Shown: positions 32,333 to 43,725 of the stretch, one piece after another
How positions within the stretch are numbered: the first letter of the stretch is position 1
Layout of the letters: each line of letters opens with the position of its first letter
NCBI GenBank assembly: GCA_031002005.1
Contig: JARYHS010009186.1
Location: forward strand, 99,977,992 to 100,041,991
DNA: 64,000 nucleotides
Reading direction: 5' to 3'
Source: Vandiemenella viatica
Taxonomy: Eukaryota; Arthropoda; Insecta; Orthoptera; Morabidae
Translations under genes and position numbers: made by a program
Notes under the pieces: model-generated
Database searches by the model: none
What the model was told of the DNA's origin: nothing
What the model saw: only the letters and a program-made list of their open reading frames with translations

Positions 32333-35300
32333 AGTATTATGATTATTATAGTCATTGCTGTGATTAGGGGTGTTTTCCGTAGTACTTTATGTGGCATTCA
32401 TGTCTGGTGTTATACATCGTCTCTAGAAGTTGAGAACATGTAATATTGCAGAGATGATTGTATAAGTCCTTTATTTCCAGAAATAACAGGTTGAATGCCA
32501 GCCATGATTACTCCCATTCCATCGCAGGAATCGTTAAAACTGCCTCTGCCGCCTGATCTTATAACCGTAGTTGAAGAACCTGTTCCAAAGGAAGACCAGA
32601 GATAGGCATAATTTTCTGGTTTGCAAACTGACGTGCTGTCGGTGCTGACTAACCTCTTGTACTAAAATCAGCGTTGAATAATAACTGAAGAAAATTAACA
32701 AAAAATGTGACTGCCACGAAGGATAGGATTTTATACAGCTATCATCCAATCATGTCTATTCTTGATGGTAGCTGTAAAGATGTGAATTCTGCATCTTATG
32801 TTCAAATGGGATGCATTCTATCATATGCATGTTTGTTCCCCCTCCCCTCCCCCATTGTAGCTAGACTTCCAGCTTACAAAGATGGACAGATTCTAACCTG
32901 AATTCAGATTTTAAATTAAGTGTAATCACACTTTGTGTATCATACTTTCACAGGATTGTGATTATCATTTTAATTCAGAGTGGCAGTCACTATAATACTT
33001 TGATTATGAAGCCTACCCATTTCATATCATTGTTCAGTAATCAATCATAAGTGACTGCATGGAGACTCTTACCCGTTACTTCTGTAATGACAATGGGATT
33101 GATGAGTGAGCAGAAGTTTTTGTACCTGAGATTTGAAAATCAGCTCTCCAGACTTTGAAATTCCTTGCTTTGTCCAAATTAGTTCTGGTGGTTAATAAAA
33201 CATTTCTTCATATAGTACTTACTGAAATGTGCTAACAGTCCTCTCCCGCTGTCAATGAGCTGTTAAGCCAAAATGGAAGGAAATAGTCTCCTCATGTGAC
33301 TAAATGTTATAAATCTGAAGGGAGATATAAAGAATATACAGTTAAATATATAATTGCTGTATCTATTTTCATTTTAGTGAAGCTGCATTCCAATTGTCAT
33401 TTCAGTGATGCTGCATTCCACTTTTTTCATTGGTCTTAATCTGTTTAATCAGATCTTGTTGATCAGTTTTAAAAGTAAGATCACAGTTGAATGCAGATTT
33501 ATTGGATGTGTTTTAAAAATTGCATTTGATATTTTAATGTAATATCTGGTTCAGATTTACCCTATGTACTATATGTTCTGATTATAAAATCGAAAACCAT
33601 GGTTACATTTATTTATAAACTATGTTATGCCATAGTTTAATCAGTCCTTTTAACCTTCCAAACTGGGAAGTAATATGGTCCATATAGAAATCCAAAATTG
33701 GATCTTCATAGTTAGTAATTATATGGACTGCCAAGTCATCTTGTTTGTCTTCCACTAATTTGAATAGTATGTTGACCCACAAAAAAGACTTCGCAGAAAC
33801 TAATATACTCTGCCAGTTGACTTAACTGTGTACAGGTCCCACAAAGCCATATTTCTTGTTTGCATCATGCATCGTCATTTATTTATTACTTAAGTACAGT
33901 TGCGAAGCTAAGGAAAAAAGAAACAGCTTCAGGCAATATAAATTACAATGAAAGGGAAAATGACTCATCACTCACCAAAGTTGAAGGCTCTAATGAAAGA
34001 AAAACATGTATGACGAACACAATCATACATAATATTTCAGTTTTCCACCTTATACATACTGTAGGAAAGAAGTCATGTGGTTCGGGAAGTGTGCAAACTG
34101 ACGAAGTTTAACACATTGACTGAGTGCATTATCGATACGTTGGGAGAAAGTGAAATGATATATATAAATATGCATATTGCAGATGTTGATAGAATTAGTA
34201 ATATACCAAAAGGGGACAGAATGTTAAAAGGAAAAAATTACACAGATAAATTTTGAAAAAAATAGACATATATATTGAAAAGTACAATTAGTTTTGAGTT
34301 AAAAAAAATACAAGCTACCTGTCATTTTTCTTTATATCCCCACACAAGGTTTTTCATCACAAGTCTTCTTCCATTATTTCTCCACCTAGATATTATATGG
34401 TTTAGCTGATCATTTCTTATAAATCTCACTTAAATTATTAATTTTCCTTCTGAAGACCATATTGCTTCGAGTTTCTCCCTCACTTAGACCTGTGTGTCTC
34501 TCTTTCAGTCATTGACATGGGATTTCCATTTCTTCTGAAGAACAAGAATTTATAGACCAGTCTTATTTCCCTCTCTTCAGATGTCTATAAAAAGTCAATC
34601 ACGTCTTTCTCATTGTGACAGATCTTTTCTGTGTTGTCATGAAGATCCAAGCAGAGATATTTCAATACTACAAAAGACCCTTGCTTAGAGTAGCAGTAAG
34701 TAGGAAGTGTTGCAAAAAGGGCAAGGAATATGGAAAAGGTTTTTAACTTATATCATTGTATTTAAGAATCATCTACTTTCCAGCATAATTGCATAATTAC
34801 GGTTATTATTATTGTGATCCTTGTCTAATTTATCACTACAAAAACATCTACTGCTCTTCTTCAGATAGAGCTGAACATTGACATACTGAAAGCCATATGT
34901 AATATTTATTTACTTGTCCTTTAACTGGGTTAATAATACAATAGGCAATGATACCAGTGAAATTTATGTAACAAATAGTCACGATTTTGTTTAGTCTTAA
35001 TGAACTGGTGACAGAGTTTTAGTTTGTTGCCCTTTAAATTTATATCATGTTTTAACCTAATATGCAGAAATCATGTAAATAGAAAAGGACCTATGGGCTA
35101 AACTGTTTTCTGTATGTGAACTACATCATAAAAATTGCAAATTTTGTGTTAGGCTTAAAGGAGGCATTTAGGATTTGAACAGGGTTGCTATGAGACACTT
35201 TGACACTGCATGACAGGACTATTTAACTTATGTAATGTTATACTTAAAATCCGAAGGAAAATGTCAGATCTAAGTACTAGGCAACATCTGATAAAATTAT

Positions 35301-35576
35301 CAGAATGTGCGAGTAACAAAAAGCAAAAAATTGAATAAGAAGAAAAAAATATTATGTCAATAATTATTAACAGTGCAATAAATGAAAATAAGAACATAAA
35401 ATCCCTTTTTATCACATAATATATAATATTTGATTTTAATTATAAGTAATCAATTAAAATCCATCAGTTATCTAGATACTAATTATGATCTTTTCCACTG
35501 AATTTTAATAATAATAATATTCTATAATATTTTTTTCGTTAGAAGTTCAGCAGATGTTTACTGGTCAGAATTTAAT
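32333..35576. other. Stretch without a supported gene upstream of the carboxypeptidase exons
   Basis: Probably intron of the carboxypeptidase gene. At 32486-32601 a 35-codon open frame has protein-like composition (PLPPDLITVVEEPVPKEDQ) behind a pyrimidine-rich AG, but no usable donor follows. A small direct repeat (GCTGCATTCCA) occurs at 33381-33421. No HPGE or NPDG carboxypeptidase exon was seen by eye. Confidence 0.45.
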
Positions 35577-35792
35577 TTATTTTTTTAATTTAATTTAATT
35601 TTTTAATTTAATTGCAATGGAGCACAGGCTCCGGTGGCAATTTCCCTACACACCCATCTTCCCCTTATCCTGCACCCACCTACATTTTCCCTCTACAAAT
35701 TTTATCTTTAAATTCTTTCAAAGTTTTCGGTAAATTATTCATCATTTCTTTTGGTAACTCATTCCAATCCCTGAAACCCTTACCTAAAAAAT
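35577..35792 (-). mobile_element. LINE (family 1) 3' terminal fragment
   Basis: Reverse-complemented it matches the last about 200 bp of the LINE at 26697-28140, including AATGATGAATAATTTACCG-type sequence, the 3' UTR and the (TTAAA)n tail, here doubled at the left edge. It sits 127 bp upstream of the first recognised carboxypeptidase exon. Confidence 0.87.
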
Positions 35793-35919
35793 GATTATCA
35801 TCATAATGTGTTCACTGCATTATTGTTATTTGTATTATGATACATCTGTTTTTATTGATTGCACCTTGAAATGGAAATTAATATTTGGATAATTTTGCTA
35901 TTATTTTTATCTGTTTTAG

Positions 35920-36007
35920 TCATCGCTGTGGATTAACTGATGAAGATCTTAATCGTCGTTGGAGTCGCCCTAATCAGAATGTGCATCCTGTTATATATCA
36001 TACTAAG
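35920..36007 (+). CDS. AGTPBP1: Cytosolic carboxypeptidase (CCP1/Nna1) exon with DLNR segment
   Basis: The family removes glutamates from the C-termini and side chains of tubulin and other proteins (deglutamylation) in the cytosol. This 88-nt exon follows a pyrimidine-rich TTTTAG acceptor and ends AAG|GTTAGT. Its first base completes a codon, and it then reads [18 protein letters not shown] and HPVIYHTK. This is the M14D segment just after the second part of the metal site; the DLNR(R/Q)W residues bind substrate. It ends in phase 0 and joins the exon at 38222 exactly where CCP1 proteins are continuous. The exon with the HxxE zinc motif should precede it but was not found. CCP1 rather than CCP2, 3, 5 or 6 is inferred from the HPxIYH(T/A)KGLL context, with moderate certainty. 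Confidence 0.92.
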
Positions 36008-36275
36008 GTTAGTAGTGCCTATTATAAGTATTGTATAGTATGAGGCATAGAAGCAGATTGTATTGTCTGAATTCCTAACCAGTCCACAGCTCATACAGCT
36101 TTGTTTCCAAGAAAGTTATTTACCAAAAGTTAAGTATAAGATTAAATCAACTTCATTCCAGAACCATCCCTAATAGAAATAAAGAGAGCAACACTTGTGT
36201 TATCTGTAATAATTAAATAAATAGTTTTAATTATCACACTGGGTGATTTTATAATATCATTTAGCCAACTCTAAA

Positions 36276-37622
36276 ACAGGGTGAGTCAACTTAACAACTT
36301 TGCAATGATATAGAAATTTACTGAGATAACTTAAAGAATCGGTAGGTGTGTTATTTTGTAGCAAACATTCTCAAGTTTCTTATAATAGTGTCATTTTGGT
36401 TCGATGTGACTACCATTTGTCATGCGGCAAACATCCCACCGGTAATCAATTTCTTTCTACACTCATTGCAGCAAATCGGGAGTAACTTGTGCAACGACAG
36501 CATAGATCAATTTTTCAGGTTGGCCAAATTGTCTAGTAGGGGAGAACATTACATACAAATCTTTAATGAAACCCCAGAGAAATAAATCCAGTCGTGTCAA
36601 GTTTGGGGAGTGAGATGGCCATATCATTGGCCCTTCATGGCCAATCCACCGACCTGGGAAGTGATTATCTAAGAAACCTCGAACTTCCGGGGGGGGGGGG
36701 GGAATGGTGGGGGTGCACTGTCTTACTGATAGTAAATCATCCCATCTCTGTCATCTTCATTGATCTGTAGAATTAAAAAGTTTTCAAGCATATCCACGTA
36801 CACAATACCAGTGACAGTTTTATCCATGAAAGATAAAAAGCCATACACTTTCAATTTGCTAAGTGCACAAAACACAATATCTTGGGACTGTCACGAATGT
36901 GGTCCAGGTTTTCTTGTGGATTTTCGCTGCCCCATATTCTGCAGATATGAGTGTCCATCCATGCCACTGATATGAAATGTTGACTCATCGTTAACGATTA
37001 TTGTGTTCAGGAATGTCTTGTCAACCTCTATGCCAATGCAACATTTCCACACAGAATTCCCCACAAGTAACCTTATTTGCATCACTAATGTGCTGTGCCA
37101 TTGTGAATCTGTATGGTTTCAAGTGTAAACATCAATGCAGTACTCGCTAAACAGTCTTTTGTGGAATGCCAGTCTCATGAGACACACATCACATTGATTT
37201 TTGTGGACTGCGGGCAAAACTCTCCCTAACGTGTTTGACATAATCATCAACGCAGGGGTTACCTGGTGATTTAATGTCATGTCACAGTGAACAACCCGTC
37301 TCAACAAAGTTCTTGTGCCAAGAATAAATTGTTGTGCTTGGAGGTTATTTAGCATTTTCAGTGCGAAATTTACGCTGAACAGTTGTTGCAGAGTTTGTTC
37401 CATGAAACCAAAGCACACAGTGAGCACACTCCGCACCAGGCAAAATAGTCATTTTAACAGTACACTATACTGGCGATCCTGGTGGCAGAATGGTATACTA
37501 ATGCACTACATGTATCAAACTTGTCATTTTTATACAAAACGACCTCATCTACCAATTCTGTAAGTAATCTCAATAAATTTCTATATCATCCAAAGTTCTA
37601 AAGTCCTTTTTAACTAACCCTA
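36276..37622 (-). mobile_element. Tc1/mariner-superfamily element, decayed, in intron
   Basis: The ends are inverted repeats of about 58 bp. The left begins CAGGGTGAGTCAACTTAAC and includes GATATAGAAATTTACTGAGA; the right, reversed, has GATATAGAAATTTATTGAGA and ends near AGGGTTAGTTAA. TA dinucleotides adjoin both ends. The transposase remnants run on the - strand. The element is opposite in orientation to the host gene, in the intron between 36007 and 38222. Confidence 0.85.
36370..37480 (-). pseudogene. Mariner-like DDE transposase, inactivated
   Basis: Read from 37480 downwards in several frames: an N-terminal HTH region (ALKMLNNLQAQQFIL-type and shifted equivalents), a segment after the first helix-turn-helix, then the first catalytic aspartate in VNDESTFHISGMDGHSY (about 36950-37000). 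Near 36600 comes the third block SPNLTRLDLFLWGFIKD, and at about 36380-36430 the family C-terminal DVCRMTNGSHIEPK. Stops and frameshifts occur throughout and the second catalytic block is barely recognisable. The family is one of the single-ORF mariner relatives common in insects and ants. Confidence 0.82.
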
Positions 37623-37669
37623 TATTTTGGAAGTACATACTTGTAAATGACAATTTCATTCAAATTATT

Positions 37670-38100
37670 AGGAGCCATCCATAAATATTGACACACAAAT
37701 TTTATGATTTTTGCTCTCCCTCCCTCATCCTTCAAACACATTATGCCCCTACCTCTTCCCAATGCCCTACCCACATTTGTGACGTAACACATTTTGAAAT
37801 AATTTCTATATTTTTGGGATATGCCATGTTGTTTTTTTGGCAATGTAAGCTTTCGGCTGCCATTCTACAGAATTCGTCAGAGATACTATTTATAATGACA
37901 TAGCAACAAGCACCAAGTACAGCAAATACAACCATGGAAGCCTGAGAAAATGTTTTGCAATTTTAAATTTAGAACTTAATCAAAACATCAATTCCAACAT
38001 GATGTCCTGAAGCTTACAACTCCTTCCCTTATCATGCCATATCGTACATAAATCCCACCCTCTTTGGTTAATGTGTGATATAATTTGTGGATGACCCCTT
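37670..38100. mobile_element. MITE-like element with 'ATCCATAAAT' ends, in intron
   Basis: AGGAGCCATCCATAAATATTG at the left is mirrored by AAGGGGTCATCCACAAATTA (reverse complement of the right end). Non-coding, about 430 bp. End type resembles the element at 16456-16821. It stops about 120 bp before the carboxypeptidase exon at 38222. Confidence 0.6.
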
Positions 38101-38221
38101 ATATTTATTTGGTGAATATTGTGTTTCAAGAAGCAAAAAGGAAGGTTTTATGAGTCATGGTAAGTAAATGAGAAAAATGTTCCACAAAAATGGATAAATA
38201 TTTTATGATATTGAATTTCAG

Positions 38222-38386
38222 GGATTATTAGAATATTGTGTTCGGGTGCTGAACAAGGTTCCTTACCTGTTCTGTGATTATCATGGTCATTCTCGACGCA
38301 AAAACGTTTTCTTTTATGGATGCTGCAATTCAGACAGTTGGAATGAAATTGACCGTGCCAAGTCTGACAATCCAATTGATTACTTG
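38222..38386 (+). CDS. AGTPBP1: CCP1/Nna1 exon with the HGHS zinc-ligand motif
   Basis: 55 codons in phase 0 between TTTCAG (acceptor) and TTG|GTATGT (donor). It encodes GLLEYCVRVLNKVPYLFCDY followed by HGHSRRKNVFFYGC. The first histidine of HGHS is the third zinc ligand of M14-type carboxypeptidases, and the RRKN(V) context is diagnostic of cytosolic carboxypeptidases. A less conserved linker (NSDSWNEIDRAKSDNPIDYL) follows, where the family also varies. The frame is open, and neighbouring exons fit without missing residues. The exon lies between a MITE-like element and a dead mariner. Confidence 0.95.
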
Positions 38387-38760
38387 GTATGTATATTTTC
38401 AGCCTAAAAATTAGCATTGTAATTCAATATTTATCTTGTGATTGTTGATTTTATGTATATGAAAATAACTAGTACTGTTTACTAACTTTAGAGAACTTTA
38501 AAATGTTATTCCAGCATAATACAAATGTTTTTTTTCTGTTTACATTGTTTCCCAATCAAAACTATAGAATTTTTGTCACTTGAATATTTGTAGAAAATAT
38601 TGGCAGCCACATACCTAGTCAGGTAATCATCAGTTATAAAAGCCATCCCTTCCTTTCCCTCTTTTATGAAGAGTGCGGAAAACTGCAGAGGTAAATCAAT
38701 TCACATAAAAAAATCTTCATTTATAATGATAACCTGCAGTTTTAGGTGTTCTGTGATGTA

Positions 38761-39700
38761 TGAGGTCTGATCAAAAAATAATGTAAATTTTTGTTTTTCC
38801 TAAAGAATTTTTATTTATTAATCAAGATCAATTTTGTTCCCTTCAAAGTAATTTCCTTCAGATAAAATACTCTTTTGCCAGAGCTTTTTCCAATCTTGAA
38901 AGCACCTCTGGAATTCACTTTTTGGAACAGCATTCAGCTTCTTCAATGATTCTGTTTTTATCTTGTCAACAGTGGCAGAACGTCATTCTTTTATAGTTCT
39001 CTTCACCCTCAGAAACAGAAAAAATTGACATGGGGCCATTTCAGACAAATATGGTGGCTGAGGCAAAACTACAGGTTGTTTTTTACCAAACAATGAATCA
39101 CATTACCAGTGTAAGTGGGAGCATTATCATGATGCAATTTCCATGAGTGGTTTTACCACAATTCTGGGTGTTTACAGAGAATTGCTTCATGGAAATGGTG
39201 CATAACTTCCAGGTAATATTACTTATTACCAGTACAACCATTTGTTAGGAACTCAAGTTTGCACAATGCCATTGAAATAAATTAAAAAAACCAATGAGGG
39301 GAACCTTCATATTTGATCGAGCTTGTCAAATTTTTTTCGGTCTTGGTTCTTTTGCAGCTTCTATTGGTATGATGGGGCCTTGCTTTCATTGTCATACCCA
39401 TACACCCACGTATTGTTACCTGTTTTGAGAAGTTCTGTATCACTGTTGACTTTGTTCAGCAATTCCTGGGCGATTTCTAAGTGACGTGGTTTTTGATTGA
39501 AATTCAGCAATTTTGGACAAACATTTCTGTCACACATTTCATGCCAAAAACATCAAAAAAATTGCTTGACATGTGTCAAATAATATCCTAACATCATCAG
39601 CAACCTCTTAAATAGTGGTACGGCGATTTCGCAAAGTAATTTTTTCGCTCTTTCGTACTACAATGTACTTAAGGTACAGGGGTACCAACAAAAACCAATT
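38761..39700 (-). mobile_element. Mariner (irritans-like), decayed, in intron
   Basis: On the - strand, broken frames carry EVADDVRI and TCQAIF (N-terminal HTH), EAAKEPRPKKI-Q-ARSN (after the first catalytic block) and, near 39000-38830, the C-terminal end with VLSRLEKALAKEYF. The left edge GAGGTCTGATCAAAAAATAA resembles irritans-subfamily termini. Several stops are present; the second and third catalytic aspartates cannot be placed. Same orientation as the mariner at 36276. Confidence 0.72.
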
Positions 39701-39964
39701 TGAAAATCCTGTTTATAAAGCCTACTAAAATAAAAATTAACAGACCTCGTATGTTGTTAATGAAGATTAATAAATGTGTACTTAATACCAAATTTATAAC
39801 AACCATTGTTATAGAAAATTTTGATTTGTTACATATATTTGAACATTATGTTCAATTAGAAAGAGATTTGGTTGAAACAGTGAAAGCAAAACTTCAACCT
39901 TGATTATTTTCTCACCCGTTTTTATAAATTTCACCTAATGACTGCTTATTGTGAGGAGATGGAG

Positions 39965-42655
39965 TGACTTAAGTTGGATGTTGTCAGTGATATTAAGTGG
40001 AAGGATGCACAGGGTTTCTGGTCGGGGGAACACAGAATAATTAACATAAATGCTGTCAGTGGAGTCACTGGTGTAGGATTTGTAATGAAAAAGAGAGTGG
40101 GGAAATGGGTGATTTATTATGAGCAGTTTACTGATAGTATTATTTTGATGAGAGTAGAAACTAAACCTGCTCCAACTTAATTAGTAGAAGTGTATATGCA
40201 TATGTCATAGGAAGCTGATGAAGAAATATAGAAAATATACACAGAAATTGAAGAATTAATCCAATATGTGATGGGGAATGAAAGTATAATAATCATTGGT
40301 GCTCAGAAAGCATTAGTGGGAGAAGGAAAAGGGGTATATGGTAGGAAGTTTTCATCTAGAAGAAAGAAATGAGTGAGGAAGTAGGTTGTTAGAATTTAAA
40401 AAAAAAAAAATAAACTCGTCATGGTAAACACTCTATTTAAGAATCATACGTTAAGGATATACACCTCTAAATGTCCAGGGGATACAGGCAGATATCAGCT
40501 AGATTATATCATGGTCAAACAGAGATTCAGAAATAAAGTTCTAAATTGTAGAGTATATCCAGGAGCAAACAAAGGCTCTGACCATAATATGATAGTTATG
40601 AAGAGCATGCCAAAAGAAAAATAAGGAAACAAACCAGGCAGAACAGACCGGAAGTGAAAAAATTGAAACAATCTAATATTTGAGAGAAAAATTTGCAGGG
40701 ATGGTTGACGTGGGTCTAAGAAATAACTCTGAAAGAAGTTCAACTGAGAACGGATGGATTGCATTGAAGAGAGAAATAATGAAAGTTGGTAAAGAAAAAT
40801 TTGGCTTTAGACAACAAGTCACCTGAAACATTGGATCATAGAAGAAATTTGGGAGTTGATGGATCAGAGGAGAAGACACAGAAAAGCTCAGGATGGAGCA
40901 GGAAGAGGGCAATATAGACAAATAAACAGGAAATCCAAAAAAGCTAAAGAAAAATGGCTGCAAGAAAAGTGTTAAGAAGTAGAAAAGGAAATGGTCATAT
41001 GTAAAGTGGATGTGACATCAAGGAAGAACAAAACAGAATTTTAGAGAAATGAATAAAAAGATCCATTAACAATATGGCTGCTGATAAGAATCCTTTTTTA
41101 ACCTCAAAAGAGAGAGCTAACTGATGGAAGGAATGCAAAGAGAAACTGTATGACAGGGTTGATTTGAACAACAGTTTACTGGAAAAAGAAGGTGTTGTCG
41201 ACATTGATGACTTAAATGATCCTATTTTGAAGACAGAATTTGATAGAGCTCTGAATGATTTGAATTCAGATAAGGCAGTTGGAATTGATGAAACTTCTAC
41301 AGAATCTCTGAAATCCTTAGGAGAATAAGGAATCCAAAGATTATTCAAACTGACATCAAAAAGTTATGAGAAATGAGAGATTCCAATTGGTTTTAATAAA
41401 AGTATCATCTTCACACTACTGAAGAAAGCACAAGCCGACAGATGTGGGAATTATCACACTATAAGTCTAACATAACATGCTTCAAAAGTACTGACTAGAA
41501 TAGTATACAGAAGACTGAAAAAGGATAGTAGAAGAGAGAGTACGTCAAGATCATTTTGAGTTTAGGGAAAACCGCGGTATAAGAGAAGCCATTCTGGCTT
41601 GAAGATTAATTCTTGATGGCGAGATCAAGAGAAACAAAGGTACTTTTATGGTGTTTTTCTGATTTAGAAAAAGCTTTTGATAATGTTAATTTGGACAAGA
41701 TGTTCAAAATTTTAAAGAAGTCTGATCTAAAATATTGAGATAAAAGAATACTTTATATTCTTTATAAAAATCTAGTGGCTATAATAAAAGCAGAGAATCA
41801 TGAGAGACATGCACCAGATAAAAAGAGAGTAGGACAATGTTGTTGTCTATCGCTACTAATATTCAACCTGTATGTAGAGAAAGCAATAAAGGAAGTAAAA
41901 TAAAATTTTGGATGTGGCATAAGCGTTAAAGGAAAAATAATTAGTATGTTACGATTTGCTGATGACAAAGGATCTTGAGAAATTACTGAACGGTATGAAC
42001 AAGATTTTGGACTAAATATAAACCAAATAAAGACAAAAATGATGGAATGTAGCAGAAATGATAGCAGTAATAGTAGATTAAATATTAAACTAGGATTTGA
42101 TGTGATAGGAGAAGTTAATGGCATCTACTAGTTAGGAACTGATGGCTGAAGCAGAAATCAAATTAAAAACAACAGCACTAGCAGAAAGAGCCATCATGAA
42201 ATAGAGAAATCCTTCTGGTTTCAAATCTTGATCTAGGACTCAGAACTTTTTTAAACTTTTTGTTTTGAGCACTGTATGGTAGTGAATCATGGCCATAAAG
42301 AATACCAAAAAGAAGGAAAACTGAAGTATTTGAAATGTGATGCTACAGAACGATGCTGAAAATTAAGTGGACAGGTAAAGTATGAAATGAACTTGTTTTA
42401 GAACTGGTGGGTGAGAAAAGAGTTTGTGGCAGAGTCTTTCGGAAGGAAGAGACAGGGTTATATTTTGAGACTTTCAGGATTGGTTAATTTTTTAGTGGAG
42501 GAACTGTTGCAGGTAAGAACTGTAGAGGAAAACAGATTAGAATATTTAAAGCAGATAATTGACGACATTGATTATAAGGGTTATGTTGAAATGAAGAGGT
42601 TATCGCAAAATAGGAATTGGAGGATTGCATCAAACCAGTCAAGAGACTAATGACA
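39965..42655 (+). mobile_element. LINE (family 2), long decayed copy with endonuclease, RT and tail
   Basis: In order: an APE-type endonuclease remnant (FWSGEHRIININAVSGVTGV; then KNHTLRIYTSKCPGDTGRYQ and LDYIMVKQRFRNKV; ending PGANKGSDHNMIVM, with the SDHN catalytic motif intact at about 40574-40588). RT fragments follow (LNSDKAVGIDETS at 41260; palm pieces to 42000 with several stops; the YADD block not intact), and then the C-terminal tail (SGLVNFLVEELL; LEYLKQIIDDIDYKGYVEMK; WRIASNQSRD). The tail matches the insertion at 7436-7892. Many stops show age. Confidence 0.85.
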
Positions 42656-43039
42656 AGTGCTGCAGGTTTGTTGTGAAGTCTGTGGTATGGAAATCATCCA
42701 TGTGGTGATTTTGGAGAATCTGAATGAGGTTATTTGTTGACCAAAATGTTAACATTGGGTCGTCGGCTAAAATGTATGACAGACAGTGGGTATAATTATG
42801 TGGGGAAGGATATGAAAGGAGTGGAGACGTCAGTTCAATGTCATTATTCTTGATTGATGGTCTCAAAACCAGGAAAGATCTAGGTGACAAATACAGGGCT
42901 ATTGTTGGTTTTTGTAGGTGCAGGTGGAGGCTAATTGCATGGAAGGTGGGTGAGAATACAAAAAAATCGCCTATATGTAGTATCCGAGGGTAACGGCAGT
43001 AAGTGACATATGGAACCACTCAAATTCGGTGATGGACAG

Positions 43040-43450
43040 CTGCCCTCCTAGCAGCTCACCCCAGTTTATAAACATCTCATGCTTTCAAGATATTGTGCAA
43101 CCCAGCCGACATCTCCATAAGGTTCTTCAACTAAGCCTCAGAGGTGCAGCTATTCTCTTTAAGCTCCTCAATTCATTGAGCAACACTCTAAAATAGCCTA
43201 ATATGGCCAAAAACACTCAAATAAATCCCTAAACCAAATACTGTAATGTTGCAAGTTGTAAAGAGCAACTTGCCATAAAGCAATTTCCACATTGAGGAAC
43301 ATGATGGATGTGTGTAAGTCCAGTAGAAGTTGGCAGAATTGAGGAATTCTAGAAGTGGTTGGTTTTCCCTGTGTCCAGATCATAAATATATTATCTATGT
43401 ATCTGAACCCTGCAGTAGGACATGGTGTGTGCACATCCCTCCTTGCCAAA
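43040..43450 (-). mobile_element. Penelope-like RT fragment, decayed
   Basis: On the - strand 43198-43449 reads CPTAGFRYIDNIFMIWTQGK, PQFCQLLLDLHTSIMF: the RT motif C region of Penelope elements (RY-V/I-DD-x-F-x-I-W). The second aspartate is N here (YIDN). Short and isolated; the rest of the element is not seen. It belongs to a different lineage from the ORF at 16-2175, judging by residues around the motif. Confidence 0.7.
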
Positions 43451-43725
43451 CACGAATAAGCTTTTAAACTGAAATATTGTAAAGTGTTTTTATGTTTTCA
43501 CCTTCATCTGTTTTTTCTGCAATAAGTGACGAGTTATTTTCACTATCATCGTAATTTAATTTGTATGGATTGACAGCATTGTATGTTGTAACAATGTGAA
43601 ATGCTTTTAAGGCATTAAAAGAAATATGATTGCTTATTTGATGTTAGCAAGGAGTTAAACTAACACTCCTTTCTTAATAACACAATTAGCCTTTTTATTT
43701 ATTTATTTATTGCTATTATCTAAGA

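Noticed and set aside
32486..32601. Protein-like 35-codon frame behind a pyrimidine-rich AG, as a carboxypeptidase exon
   Set aside because: It ends in a stop without a usable GT donor in frame, and I could not match it to a known CCP1 segment.
42639..43019. 126-aa - strand frame as part of the Penelope fragment at 43040-43450
   Set aside because: It does not show GIY-YIG or other Penelope blocks; possible but unsupported.
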